Below are positions 24,128-38,061 of a DNA stretch of 64,000 nt, piece after piece; the stretch's first letter is position 1, and each line of letters opens with the position of its first letter. The position numbers were made by a program, and so were the translations under genes. Below the pieces are notes generated by a model, which worked only from the letters and a program-made list of their open reading frames with translations, ran no database searches and was not told where the DNA came from. Origin of the DNA: Sitta carolinensis (taxonomy: Eukaryota; Chordata; Aves; Passeriformes; Sittidae); assembly GCA_032173965.1 (NCBI GenBank), contig CM063294.1:5750452-5814451 (forward strand), given 5' to 3'.

Positions 24128-27100
24128 TCACAAAACTTTAACAGAGCTTACTGCATGAACCAAATGCAGAATAGAATAAGATTTCATTCCAGGGAATAAA
24201 GCAGGCCTACATCTCTGGCCACAGCTGTTGACTTTGCTTTTCCATGGTGAACTGAGAGCACTTGGACTGCTCAGTGCCACTGCTGGGGCAGTGACACCGC
24301 AGGAGAGCTCCACGTGAGAGGGGCTGCAGCCTTTGGGCTGGGGGGGATTTCAGACTGGCACTGGCCACCTGTGAAACCTTGAGCTCAAAAGATGGAGCTA
24401 CAGCAAACTTACCTTGGGACATATCTTGACAGCAAAGTCAAACATAATTTACATCCTTCACAAAAATATTATTGAGGTGGCATATTGATGGCTGGTTTGG
24501 GTGGGTTTTCATCACTGTAAAAGTGTCACAGATACACAAACACAGAAATTGAGGTAGGGCAAATCATTTTTTTTTCACCATAAAATACACTTCCTTCTGA
24601 GAGCAGATTTTTCATAAAATTGAAGCAGGCAAATTTTTTTTTTTTTTTTTTACATAAGCAAAATAAACACAAGCAATTTTTCCAATAATACACTTTTTTA
24701 TCTCTGGAAATAGAGCATAGAGAAATTATTTCTTTTTTGACATTAACTAACCCAATGAAATGTTGTGATTATTTATCAAGTAATTTTGTTATATTTAAGT
24801 GAACAAAAGCTTGAAAAGTATCCTTCTAATGAAAGACAGAAATAATTCTCTCCCTGAAACAATTCTATTTTAAATATATAAAAAAAGCACAGAAGAGGCC
24901 AGTATGTCCACTTTTGTACCTGAAAATATTTTTATCAACTATTACCTACTCCCTGTTGAAACGTATGAGCTTAGACCTCAAACTCATTTCTGCTTTCCCA
25001 AAATTATTTAACTTTATTTCTTGAATTAATTAAGGAGAGCAGATCAGGGTTATTTTTAAGAAACAGCACAGCTTGGGAAAGCTGTACATGTATAGCTGGT
25101 CATAGTTATGCCACCAGTACCCGATACAATTAGCCTGCTATGAAAATAAAAAATACATAAAATGTTATGGAAATGTTGCTGTAAGAGCCAGCATTTATCA
25201 AGCACACACGCTACCACTCTCAGCTGCCAGGAGTCACTGTCAAAATAAGGAAAGAGGGTAGTCCAGAGGGCTGCAAGGAAATCATCCCCTGTGAGGGTCA
25301 GGAGGGTGCCTGGTGTTTCTGCCAGGGGAGCAGGTTCTGGGCTATGGAGCATAGAAGCTAAAAATGTGATCAAGGTTTAAACACCCAGGTACAAGGTACC
25401 AAAAGAGCATTGCAAGGGAGGGGAATAAAACACTTTGCACCCTCCTTTGGGGTCAGGAATCCCTTAGATCCATAAGCCAGACTCTTTGGACACCTTTTCT
25501 CCTCTGAGTGTCATTTCTGTTTGCACCCCTCCCCGAGTGACAGAATGAACACTGGAGCAGGATCTGCCCCTGGCTGTACCCAGCTGTAAGGGCAGGATGT
25601 TCCTCTGGTGGCACTTATAATAAGGGAAAGATCTTCTACACCACTGACTGCCAGGCTGGGAGGAAATGGCCTTGGCATGAGCTGGGGGAGCAGGGGGTTC
25701 CCCTCATCTCCAACAGGGACATTCATTACAGCCTCTCCTGCAGCTCCAAATGGAGATAGCACAGACAATCTGACCATCTGACTCAAGCTTGTCATCTGAG
25801 AGGCAGAGTCTCATGCCAGTAGACAGGAAATAAATATTGAAAATATCCTTGTACACTTGTGGGCGAAGGCAAGAGTTACAAGTTCTTCAAGTGAAGCACT
25901 TAGTGTCAATATCAGTGGAAATTAATGAGCTATGCAGCCATCCCTGACCTCACATGCCAAAGAAAAATTTCTGACTTTGAGACTATTTCTTCTGGCTGCT
26001 CTATAAGACGTGCATGGAGACTGAAACATGAAGAAATCCAGACAATCCTTGATTCATGAAATGAAAGATGTCAGATTTTAAGACCTGATCAGATGACATT
26101 ATTGCTTGCAGAAATTATAAACATTTAATGACTTTTCTGTCTTCAAATTTGATTAAATCCATGACTGTCCCGCTACAATGACCTTGTGGACAAATGCACA
26201 GATGGAATGTGGTAATCACAAGGACGAGGATGTCACATTTTGCAGAGGATTCTCTAGTATATGATGGAAAGGAATAGTTCATTGCTGTGTAGTGTTATGT
26301 TCTGATTTGTTTTTATCTTTTTTTTTTTATTTTTGGTTTTGTTTTTAAAGTAGAAGTAAAATATTATTCTCACTGAAAATATCTAAGGAGCAAGACATTT
26401 TGAAAAAAACTCCTCACTACAAGGAAAGGTTTCTTTGAGCATTTCAGATCCTCTAGCTGCCACAGGCTACCAACTCTCATGTTCATTCCAAATCTAATTT
26501 TTTTATAATACAGTTCTGGACGTGTTTGCTATAGCAATCCTTAGAACAAAAAAGCACAAAAGTCTTCCATTTATTTATTTGGACTTGTAGCAAAAGCCAA
26601 GAAAACAAAGCATCCCTAGCGCATCACTGTAATCTCAAGGAACAAAGGGAAGAGGATGCCATAGACAAGAGGTGGAGCGATGTCAGAATGCCTGAGGTGA
26701 ACAACGATGTAAAGTAAGTATTGGCATAAACAAGTCAAGGGAAGTAGTTCACATTTAAATTCCTTGAAGCATGTGGCTTTTTCTCCTTATCTATGTGCCT
26801 GTAAAATCAGAGAGTTTTCCAAGGACAGGTGCTTCAAGAAAACATTTTAATTCTAGAAACCTTTGGTCTTACTCTGCCAAATCTGTAGCTAAAGGAGTAC
26901 ATTAAATCAACTTTGGGGGGAAAAACCCAAACCAGTCTATTCTCAAGGAGATCGATATACTTTCCAAAGCTGATTTAGTAATGCAAAAAGACAATTAACC
27001 CTTACAGAAAATTGTGATCAAGACAAAACTTGGCTCCAAGCTAGACATTGTAGTTCTGTTCAGACACAGAAAAGATTCAGAGATAATTTTACAAGCACTG

Positions 27101-30100
27101 TCTCAAAGGTAGGCAAGATTTCATTATCTGTTTCCTCAGCATTCTATTCTTGCATGTTCGTTAATTTTTTTCTGTATAAAGACAACTAATGAATCTGGAG
27201 AAATTAAAGTTTCACAGAAACACAATTTTACAATCAGAGAAAATTGTCACACCTAAATAAAACATGACAAGAAGAATATCTAAGCTTTAAGAAACATGGC
27301 TTGTGGAGTTACCAGAGATGGCATAATCAAGCCTTGAAAAGAATCTTATAATGAAGCAAAATAAAAATAAAAAAATAAGTACTTAAATAAAATTACAAAT
27401 GCAATCATGCATTTGAAAAAAAAAAAAAATGCATCGCTCCTCCTAAGTCCAGAATAAGGGAACCCAAATGAAGCCAAAAATTTCTTCATTATCTTTTCTG
27501 CACTTGCACCTCAAATAGGCATTTGAAAGAAGCAGCATCCCCAGAGCAGCCCCACCCCAAATCAGAACCCTGACAGCCCTGACCTTGGGTCCCTCTCCTT
27601 ACCCAGTTTGGTTCTGGTAAGACACAAAAGCCACCATGATAAGAAAGAGAGAGAGCACATTTACGAATTTCTCTAATCTCTTTAAAGTTTTTCAACAGTC
27701 CTAAATTAAATCCCTTTGACCCTTATCACTTTATCCATCAGAAAATCCGGAGGATATTTGGATTCAGACATCCATAGCACCAAAGATCTTTCATTACAAC
27801 ACACAAACAAGCACTTTTATTGAACAAGAACCCAATTACTTAACCCAGTTTGAGATTTCATTCTACCCTGCTGCCTCCACCTCGACATGGACCTACTAAT
27901 CTCTTCTGACGGGCATTGCTACATATCAGTTCTGATACACAGAGATGATTCCTAACCTCCCTTGCAGAAAGCTACTGATTAAATAAACTGAGATGCCCAT
28001 CTCAGCTTCTTTGGACCAATGAATAACAATGAAGAAATAAAGTTGGGAGATAGAGACCTTTTTCCCTTTAATATGAACAGCATTCAGAAATAGACAGAAA
28101 ATGAGGGAAAATAATTCAGTAAAAGAACCAGGAATGGAAACAGCTAAGTGTTTATTGTGCCCTGTATAAATTATTCATTTACTGTATCAGCTAGAGGTTA
28201 TGCTTCCTTCTTTTGTTTCTCTACTGCAAATTAGTAAACTGCTTCTTTGCTACTGTACTGGGTAAATGATGGTATAACTTCGAATTTACCAAGCTGAGGG
28301 TTATGAATATTGGAACAGAAAGACTTCAACCTTCTCTGCAGAGGAACTCCACTCTGATACATGAATGGATGGTTTTCTTTCTAGCCCCAAATGGTGACAG
28401 GATCATCACATGTGGCAAGCATCTACTACCCAGATCACAGCATAGAGATGAAAGTTTACTGCTAATGAACTCAGGAAACTAGACTAAGTACATGTAGAAA
28501 AAAGAGAAGGAGATCAATTGTATGAACAAACAACCTCTCTCCAAATCAAATCAATTATTAGAAAGAGGTTGTTAGAGCCAGACTTTTATTAACTTCAATG
28601 ACCCCTGGTCTCTGACTCCAGAGTGTTAGATACACCACCCCAATAAAGGAATGTGCAGCTCACCTGCTTACATAAACAGCCTGCTTTCTAATTCAGTAGC
28701 CAGCGTGCAAAAACACAACAATCTGAGCAACAACAAAGAGCCATTGCAAAATATTACAGAAAAGGACTTGGATATAAACACAGAAAGTCAAAAAGAAGAG
28801 CTGGATAAGAACAGAATGAGAGAACAGAGATCAAAGCAGAGGAAGCCAGAGAACTAAATATGATCAGTGATAATGTAATTATACTGAAGAAGTAGGAGAG
28901 CTCTAATACCACTTATGTCAGTCCAGGGGGAGTTACCAAACACCAGCGAGCAGGAACACAGAGCTTCTATGATCAATTCCCTTCAATTACTTTAAGACTC
29001 ATATTGCTATACTATTTCTTTTGAGGCAGAAAAAAAGATTCTACAATTTGCCAATGTGTTTCTGAAAAAAAAAATTAAAACAAAGCTTAGAATCAGAAGA
29101 AAAAAAAAATGTGAACCGAGCATAAACTGTTTTATCCATGGAAGGACTTCTTTTGCTTCTATCAAAATATCTACTTACCTCTGCTACTGAGATGCTTCTT
29201 TCATACAAATGGGTATTTCCAATAAAAGTATCATAAAGGAAATATTAAAAATTTGTGTTGTCTTTACATTTGTTATGTGCAGACAAAACCTTGAGTCCTG
29301 GTTTTTCCTGCCTCTGGTGGCTGTTTTGTGCTGGCTTGTTTTGTCCCATTTATATCCAGGAACTAGGAAGAATTAATGACTTTCTGTATTTATTTGGAGT
29401 TCTAGATGAGTCTTTTTCATAGAAAGAAAACACAGTTCAACCACAAGCTGCATGGAGAATTTTTTAAGGAAATAGTTAAGTCCCATTATTATTTGTAATT
29501 TCTCTACAGAAGAAATCCTGCCTTTTGACAAAGTCCATCCTCTTCCTTGTATTTCAACTCAAGATCTTTTCAGGCAATGAAAACTACACAGAAAAAATTT
29601 TTGTGAAGAACCTTTCACCATGATAACATCTATCTATGAAGATCATTTCAAAAGATACCTGCTGTCTTTCATCCCTATGTAAGACATTTAGATAATCATA
29701 CATGCATTTGAGGGTATTTTCTGTTTACAGGAGTTTGACCCTTTTAGGAGCAGCTAACACAACTACAGCAGTAAGATACTCACACTGCCATTGCAGATTT
29801 GACTGACCCTTGCTTTTGGCCCTAAAGGAAGAAAAAAAGCATCTCCCAAAGAGAGCATCATGTATGTTAACCACGATGCTGATGCAGATCTCTATTTAGC
29901 CTGCATTGCTTACATTTTGTATTCCTTGAAGTCACATTTGTTTGCCCTCCTACTCCCTCCATCTTTTTATTTTCCATGTAGCTGATGGCACAACCATTCT
30001 TTTATTTGCAGAGCAGTTACATTCTGCATATTCTCCACATTGCTAACAAATGCCTTCCCTCCAAGAAAAAAGAATTTATTTCAAACTTGACAAGTTTCAA

Positions 30101-30429
30101 CCAGCAGTTATCACCTTCCCAATGAAAATCTATGGCCTGCCCCAATGAAAGCAGACTGCTGGTTTTAAATGTGCTGTATTCTGCCTGCCCTCTAAGGTGA
30201 AAAGCACATCCAAATGCAGAATAGTGGCTATTTTGTTCATATTCTGTATTTTGGACCTCCAAGTAACATAGGCAATGTTTCTGTTTTAACATTCACATTG
30301 TTTTTTTTTTTTTTTTCCTTTTGTCATTGGACATAGAGTACAATGTCTTTAATCATATTTGGAAACAAATTACAGCATTTGATTATATTAGTTAAATAGA
30401 GGTTGATTGATGTCATCAATGCTAATTAA

Positions 30430-30740
30430 TTATGTCTAGTTAATGTTTCTGTGCCAGATTCCCTCAGCTAATAAGGTGATAGGAAAATGAAGGGTTGGAA
30501 AGGACCATTATCTTTTATTTTCAAGGTCAAGTTGTCAATAAAGCTTTGACATGAACTAACTGGGCAGGGACAAGACTCATTGAAGGAGGCCTTTTAATCA
30601 TGTTTATTATTTTTGCCAGCATGTGTTACTGAAACCTGTAGTAATAATCTTCACAAGCAAACTTTAAGCCAAAAACATCTGTTTGTTATCACTGCAGGTC
30701 AATGTGAAAAGCTGCAGAATTATTTGTGCATTTGCATCAG
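30430..30740. promoter_or_regulatory. Candidate conserved non-coding element
   Basis: This stretch is free of repeats and dense in transcription-factor-like words. It has AATTAATTA and TAGTTAATG homeodomain cores near 30,425-30,445, TCAAGGTCAA (nuclear-receptor half-site type) near 30,520, and an ATTTGCAT POU octamer near 30,730. It also holds CTTTTAATCATG. Such words are common in AT-rich DNA, so this is a hypothesis from texture, not demonstrated conservation. Confidence 0.15.
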
Positions 30741-33700
30741 AGTTCTAACCCACTTCTGTTTGCCAGTGTCAAACACGAGGCTGTAGAGGTGACCACAAGC
30801 GTCCCTCCTGTTCCATCTGTTTCTGAGACTGAAATAGCCTTTTTATCTACATCAAGTGTAGCCAATCTGCATGTAGGACAAACACTTCCAGTGGCTTTGC
30901 AGACACTTTGTTGTCTCCCACTCAGAGGTTTTCCTTTCGAAGATGTAACTTTCAGAGTGGGTATAAATTTACTCAGAAGTGGTGAAAATAACCTGGGTGA
31001 ACAGAGTTCATTCCTGTGAATTCCTGTGAATGGTTTTCCCATGTTTTTGTGTTGAAAGACAGGCATGGCATCCCTTACAAACATATGGCCATACATTACA
31101 AGGGTAGAGTTGTGCATCACAAGAAAGACCTTTGGTTTTTCTCTACCAAGATTCAAGCAAAGTCACTAAACCATATGGACATGCTTGAATTTGGTTTGCT
31201 GTCTCTCTACCGTGGGTCTATGTTCACAGATTACACTAAGAGATCAAATGAGACATCCTTTTATTACAAAACTTGCCCTTGGCAATAAACTAAAAACCTT
31301 GCAACGATTCTAGCTAATAAAGACATGAAGATGTTCAAAGCATCCACCCTTCAGAAGGATCTCACTGGGCTGTACAGATGGGATGGAAACAACCCAGAGG
31401 AAGTCACACATGAATTTTTCACCTGACTGCAGTCGGTGCATTAGGCACGACATGGAATAAGACCTCATAATTCTGAAGCTATGGTCAGATGTTCACTTCA
31501 GAAAGAGCCTTGTCAGTTAAAGATGCAAATTAATCTCTCCAGCTGACTGTCACTGCAGCTCCTTCCTGAGAGCTGGAGCACTGCCTCCTGTGAGTCCATC
31601 CCATCCATTTCCGAGTGGAAAGCTGTGGAAATCTCAATGCTGGCTTGAGAGCATGGCCAGCCCCACACTGGGAATGCTAGCACCAAATTCCCCAGCTCAC
31701 CTCAGCAGCAGAGCAAGTCCAATGGCACATCCCTTTCTCATGAGCCATTTGAAAAAAATGCTGTGAGTCTTTTCTAGAAGGCAGCAGCCCCCCTGCTTCT
31801 CATGACTGGATGGAATAGAGACTGTATGCAATCATGGAGGGTTTCATAACAATATTTTAATTTCTTCATAATCAAAATACTGATACTAAGAATAATATTA
31901 GGCCCCAAGTACTACCAAGAAAGTCACTATTCTCCATTCTTTGACTTTGTTATTACTTTTTGATTAGAATTCAGTTGACAATGCAGACTGAAATAGAAAT
32001 TACACTCAGATCCTGCAACACAGAGAAGTTAAAAGAGCAAAAAAGGAAAGAAAGAAAAAAGTAGAACAAACACCCCAAGCCTTTCGGGGCAGAACATGCA
32101 CACATGCTACTCCTAAAAAAGGCAAAAATAACACAATACAGTGTAGTCTTTATGCCAACTAAGAGTATTCCTCCCATTTAACCAGTCACTTATCTTCCCA
32201 GTGCTGCACTTTCATTTTGAACCATCCCATTGAAAATATTATCAGATATGACCCTTTTTGGAATTAATAATTCATGGAGGTTTCACTGCATGGTACAGTT
32301 CTAAAATTAGATAGCACAGAGAGAATCTATTACAGCATAATGCAATTCCAAATAAAATACATTAAAAAAAATTATACTATCTTGCTTATAAATGTATTAT
32401 CTTCATTTTTTTTATACATATACTGTTTGAAGAAGGTGTCAAGAAACAAAAAACAAAAGAGACTAAGAAGAAGGGCTTGCTCTAGTTGAGCACATCATCC
32501 TATATAAAGGTTCCCAAACTAAAGCATTTGTGTATGTGGCATGTCCTCATACGTGTATATATACACATACAATATATTAACATTTCATTCATATCCTAGC
32601 CCTCCAACTTGCTCAGAGCCATGAAATGAATGCAAAATTTAGGTGTGAAACAAGGAAAGAAAAAAAAAATAAGAAAAATACTTAATTATTTTCCATTTCG
32701 CATTTCTGCTAACACTTTTTAGTAAGACTACCTAGAGGGCTGCAACAACAGAAGGCAGTTTTGCCCAGAGGCTGACAAGCTGAATATAATTTTTTGTTTT
32801 ATTTATTTATAACTTGGAAGTGCTCAGCTGTTAATCAAAACAACTCCAAGATCCTACTAATATCTCTCCCTACCATAATTTTATGGTGTATTTTCATTCT
32901 TAATAGGAAAACCATAGCAAAAGAATATCAGATTTATTTCACTGTATGTAGCTGGAATCTGTGGATACCATGTTCACTGCAATGCTATCACTATGCAACT
33001 ATATTAGCATGTTTTTCAATTCTCTTGATTATAATAGACTACCAGCTAGAAAAGACTTGTGGAAAGTAAACTGAAATGTCCCTACATAACATCATGGGAA
33101 CCCACATCATTTGCTCTCAGTGCTTCCAGAAAAGCAAGAATAAAACCCAGCCATATTTTTGCACTAAGGTTGAAAAAAAGAAGTACAAAACAAGATCCTG
33201 TGCACCAATGCCAGCCTTACTGTGCTTACTGTTCTGCACAACAGGTACATTGATGTCAGTGATGAATTACTACATGCCATAATCACATCCTTCTCCCTAC
33301 TCTTTCAGTTGGTGACATCACTAATAGCACTGCCTTCAATTTAATAATATTGGAAAGCCCTTTTTCCTTCTTTGGAGACACTAATGCAAACCAAACCTTG
33401 AGAGAGCAGTTCGTGTTTCTCAGAGCCCTCTGCCCAAAGCCACAGTTTCCAAACCAGCTCTCTGTTGTGCACCCAGCAGAGCCTGCACACTCCCTACCCA
33501 ACTGCAGGCTGCCCTTGCTGCAGCACAGCCACTCACTGGGCTCCTGCTCTGCCTGCCAGGCATTTCAGGGAAATCCAGGGATTTCCTCTGCCCTGCTGGA
33601 TCCATCCTCCATGGTGAGCAGCACACAGGAGCACAAGCTGCTGTTTCTCTGAGCAGGCTGGGCGGGCACTCTGGAAGGTTTCTTTGTCTATTTTCTCTGT

Positions 33701-34406
33701 TCAAACACATGTTCACTACATACCAGTTGTGTTTTCCTCTTTGAGGTTAATTCTAACATTACAGATTTTCCTTTCCTAGATTCAAGTATCAAGTGTGTGG
33801 TTCACCTACATCTTTGTTTACTGGCAAAGCTGCCAGTCTGAAAACACCCTTGTGTATGTGTCAGTTTTCTCTGAAAGAGTCACCATATAAATGCAAAATA
33901 TCATCCAATTTGATTTATCCACACTGATTTTTTTCTTCTGGCGTTGTACGGCTCAAGTTCAGTGACAACCAAGCTAGGCTAAAAAGTTCAGAAGCTTTTA
34001 GAGAAACCAGAAGACCTTGAACAAAAATCTCAGAAACCTAGCTTTTCTCTCTTTTCAATTGCAAGCATGTAAGTACAGCAATCTATCTTCTTTCATTAAG
34101 TAGTTTGAAAAAAATAAGCAAAATTGGACAACAAGCTTCCATCAAATATCAATTTTACTTAACTAGAAACAGACACAAGAGATTATAAGTTCCTTCCTGC
34201 TCTACTGCCTGTTAATACTTGCTTCACCCCAGAGAAGGAGGCACAGCAGCTTCCTCAGTTCTTGGAAATTATAAAACTTGAGGGGACCAAGGCCCTGAGC
34301 CAGCTGCTCCCATGTCCAGGTTAGTGCCAGCTGCAGGCAGGGGCTCAACAAGCTGCAGGTTCCCTCCTGGAACATGGGCCAGTCCCAGCCGGAGGGGAAA
34401 CCAGAA

Positions 34407-34454
34407 GGAGAGCAGCACCAGCCCGAGGGAGGAGAGCAGCACCAGCCCGAGGGA
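34407..34454 (+). repeat. 24-bp tandem repeat, two exact copies
   Basis: GGAGAGCAGCACCAGCCC plus GAGGGA occurs at 34,407-34,430 and again at 34,431-34,454 with no difference. At 24 bp it preserves a reading frame, and the local plus-strand ORF repeats eight residues, but nothing else marks it as coding. Confidence 0.9.
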
Positions 34455-36492
34455 TTCTATGGCAGGCAGGAAAAGGGAAAGAGCTTCTCAGTCTCCAGCT
34501 GGACTAAAAGCACCTTAATTTGAAGAACTTCCAGGCACAGTAGATAGCAAAGGGAGCGTACAAAACCAAACAAGTAGGAAACCCTTGCAAGTTTGTTTCT
34601 TTATTCTGTGCTGCCTGTGAGCCCTTGAAAGAAAATTAATGGTCTGACCATTTGAAAAGTATTTTAGAGTCAGGGTGTTTAAAATTGGATGCTTGGGTTA
34701 CAGTATTTTAACTTGAAAGATTAATTAATATTTGGAGAGGGGAAGCTTTTTTTCTTTTAAGGTTCAGTGCTCAGCTGCTCATTAAGCACAAAATTGCATC
34801 TTCAGTAATTGCTTGCAAAAGCTGAGAAAAATGGTAAACATTTCTGTAGAACAAGCAGGAGTACATTGCAAAGCACAGCACGAGACTCCTCATTTGGGAA
34901 AGGAAACGAGAAAAACAATAAAGGGAGCAAGTCGATGTTTTTGAACTCTTCCACAATTGAGTATCATATCTTCACCTAGCTGAGGCATACAGCCCTGTGC
35001 CCACAAAGCCCAGCAGCTCCTGCAGGATCGAGGTGAGGGGAAGAGGGACCCCAATCTCTGTCCAGCCGTGCTGAACCTCCGAACGCCAGCACAGGACCCT
35101 CCCTGCCGAGCAGGGGACCGCAGCCCCAGGGCAGCTCCTGAGCTCTGGCATCACAAGCCAGGAGAGGATGGAGGGGAATTCCCAGCGCAGGGAGCACCGC
35201 CGAGGCAAGGAAAGGTGGAGCACCTGCCCAGGGTCACAGGTGGAAAGCCCATTTCCACATTCCTAACAAAGCTCCAGCTGCAGAGAGTTGGGGAGTATTT
35301 CTAAGACAGCAGAGATATAAAATTCAAACAAAGTTTAATTTTGATACAGCCAGACAACATGTTTCTCATGCAAATAGTGCAAATGAGAGCTGATGCTCAT
35401 ACATACAAAATAATTTACATTTTTCTGTAAGACCTTCTGAAAAAAAAAAATAAAAAAAATCCTTTTTAACTGTGAAATACTCTGCTCCAGAAGGATTTTT
35501 TGGCTATGAAAACCAAGTGACCTTTCATATTAACATTGATTCCAAATGATATTTTTATTTCATTTTGAAATGTCAATTTGGTTTTTTTTTAGCCACCAAA
35601 TCAAAATGAAGTGACATTTTAACTTTAAATTCATTGAAAAAGAACTGTTTGCATTCAAATGCCAAACTGAAATAATAATTTTTTAAAAAATCATTTCTCA
35701 TTAAATTATTTTTTCCAGAAGTTTAGAAGCTTTTGTTCCTTACATCAACTGAAAAATATTGTCCTGGACTTTTGTTCCAAAGTTTATGTCAGAAAATACT
35801 TCTTTGTCTAAGCATCAGTTTCTGATGCAATTTCAGTTTATGGGTCAAAAAGATAAGAATATTATTACCATTATTAGCTTCAATGTTCAATCCCCAAACA
35901 ACCAAGCCTATTCTTTTTCACCTGCTCTGCAATTCACTAAAAAAACAAATTCCAAGTCAACTCCCCCAGTAGCATCTTGCCCCATCTTTAATTTCAAGAG
36001 AAAGGGGAAATTATTATAATTTCTTCTGCATTTTGAGACGGCAAATTTTATTACTTTTCTATTAAACTCATAATCCTATTAAGGTTTATCTCTCACATGA
36101 AATATTTTTCTCTCTTATGACTTTTTTTTTTTTACATTCAGTAGAAAACTAACAGATAATTCAAAGTTTAATAGTAAAGCAACATCTGTAATGGTATTTC
36201 TTTTAACAACACATCTTTCCTTTTCTTTTTATTTCATTTTACAGAGGTATTTTCTTTATTTTCTCAACTAATTGCTTATATATGAAAGATAATTCAGTGC
36301 ATATGTGGATCAGACTGTAATTGATGAAGAAGTTGAAAAAAGTTTTAAGATTTCAAAAAGTAATCTCCTAATGGAGCAATCCCCAGTAATGGGAGAACAT
36401 CACAGTGTTCCTCTGTCAAGCCTGGACCAATATCACAATTCTGAGACAGTCTGAGCCCCTGGGCCTTGGACTACCCAACAAGCATTTTCTTG

Positions 36493-36536
36493 TTTGAGGT
36501 ACAAGCCTCAAAGATTAAGGTACTGACCTTAATCTT
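36493..36536. repeat. Two adjoining hairpins
   Basis: TTTGAGG (36,493-36,499) pairs with CCTCAAA (36,506-36,512). Sharing its last two bases, AAGATTAAGGT (36,511-36,521) pairs exactly with ACCTTAATCTT (36,526-36,536) around an ACTG loop. The two stems would compete at the shared bases, so only one can be fully formed. Confidence 0.75.
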
Positions 36537-37054
36537 CAGGTGTTGGATTTGTAAGATCATGAAGCCAAACAATGGAATTGTTCAATGCCACAACTTTTCA
36601 TTCTGAGAACAGTGGCCTTGCCCCCTGTGGCTTTTGGCAACAGCTGAGGTATGACAGGTTTAATGCAAACTGGGGGCTCTTCTCTGGTTTGTTTGGGGTT
36701 TTTCAGGATATTTTACAAGTATCTGCACCACACACAAACTGAACTGCTTCACTTTGGTCCATATTACTTTCCCCTAAGGAGGAGCCACAAGCCACATGAA
36801 TGTTGGAGAAATTAAAAGCTCAGCAAGACAGGGGCTGCTCTGTGTGTGTGCATGATGCTGTCATTTGGTGATGCTGAAATGAGAAGATTAGGAATTTAAT
36901 CTTATGGAGGAAACAAGAGAGAAAACGGATTATAAGACTAGCTGGGAAGGAAAGCACTGGGACAAAAACCCAAACCCAACCAACCAAACCACTCCTTAGG
37001 AACAAGCTTTCATCTAGGAAATGCTCGGAGTTTCATTAAGCCAAAGTAAAAGCT

Positions 37055-37075
37055 GGGGGGAAAGGGAGGGTGGGG
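37055..37075 (+). other. Short-loop G-quadruplex motif
   Basis: GGGGGG-AAA-GGG-A-GGG-T-GGGG. The four tracts have loops of 3, 1 and 1 nt, the arrangement usually associated with stable parallel quadruplexes. It sits in otherwise AT-rich DNA. Confidence 0.7.
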
Positions 37076-37089
37076 AAAAAATATAATAA

Positions 37090-37330
37090 GAAAAGGTATT
37101 ATCATAAAGGTATCCTAATTTCTACATAAGAACAGCAGTGGGAACAGGTCAGCTCTCAGGGCAAATGCCAGCAAACGTGCTGCCTGTCTGGGCTCTAGTT
37201 CCTGTAGCTCAGTAATAGTGCAGTTAATTGAAGCAGTAACAAACAGCACCTGACTGATAATTGCTGGCGTTGCCAGGGAGGTGTGATCCAACCCCTCCTG
37301 AGCCATTATCACATCTTTCTCAGCCCTCTT
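37090..37330. promoter_or_regulatory. Candidate conserved non-coding element
   Basis: Non-repetitive, balanced-composition stretch just after the quadruplex motif. It holds AGTAATAGTGCAGTTAATTG, AACAAACAGC (forkhead-like), TGATAATTG and GAGCCATTATC. There is no open frame of note. The dense mix of such words resembles vertebrate developmental enhancers, but conservation cannot be shown from one sequence. Confidence 0.15.
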
Positions 37331-38017
37331 TTGTTTGGCTCTGACAGGACTTCGATGGTAAGTGGTGTTAGCTCATTTCCTTATTATTTCTCAAGGATTA
37401 AAGCAAACGGTCCTCACTCAGCAGAACTTCTTCCCACAATTTTAATTGTTCCTTTAAAGTTATTAGTATCTTTTATTAGGAAGCACTTCTGTGAAAGTTA
37501 GTCATTAGTAGAAATCTTGCATTTTACATTAAAAAAATGAAATTGTGTCGGTTTTATCAGGATGGGATTTTCAAGAGATTGCTTTCTAGAAATTCAAGCC
37601 CTATTCCATTACACCATTCTTCATGGTTTATAAACCTTCCCGTCTGCTTGGCACAAAAAGATGCTTCTTAAAAATGTTCAAAATGTAAATCTGAATAGTA
37701 TAAGCCCCAAATTATTTTCATAACTATGACCTGCATCTCTTGCTCTCTCCCTGGTTAAAGCACAGGACCCCAAATTGAGAGTGGCTGGGAAATTTTTGGC
37801 TCACAAAAAGTAACAGACAAACATTGCAGCTGTGTTTTACTTCTGGCCTTATCCTAGAAAAATTGGGCTGCTGCCAGCTTTTCTGAAAGGAAGGAATCAA
37901 GGGGTTTTTTTCTGTGTGATTAAAGCAACTGAGAAAGTACTAAACACCTGAGCATCACATGGAGTAGTTTAAGAAAGCCTCACCTATACCTTCACATAAA
38001 TCATACCTAGAATTTAC

Positions 38018-38061
38018 CTGCTTGTAAACATCTGCAAATTCCCTCATGACAGGGTCCTTCC
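38018..38061 (-). other. Candidate 44-nt exon, minus strand
   Basis: Minus-strand acceptor region TTTTCATTTTACAAGTAG, then 44 nt ending AAGCAG|GTAAAT. In the phase-1 frame it reads KDPVMREFADVYKQ. The donor is good and the acceptor moderate. The phase (1 to 0) does not fit directly after the 51.7-kb candidate. It is therefore either a separate event or chance. Confidence 0.15.

Noticed and set aside
24421..24465. Strong minus-strand donor CCCAAG|GTAAGT near 24,415
   Set aside because: No pyrimidine-rich acceptor or open exon of sensible length precedes it.
27600..27700. Minus-strand open segment with EIREIRKCALSLSYHGG before TGG|GTAAGG
   Set aside because: The acceptor side has no pyrimidine tract, and the segment includes a CT simple stretch that would keep frames open by itself.
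29176..29220. Strong minus-strand donor GCAGAG|GTAAGT
   Set aside because: Nearby acceptors are weak and would define only a few codons.
35205..35250. MIR-like 'cctgcccagggtcacag' motif
   Set aside because: The match is limited to about 17 bases and lacks the rest of the element.
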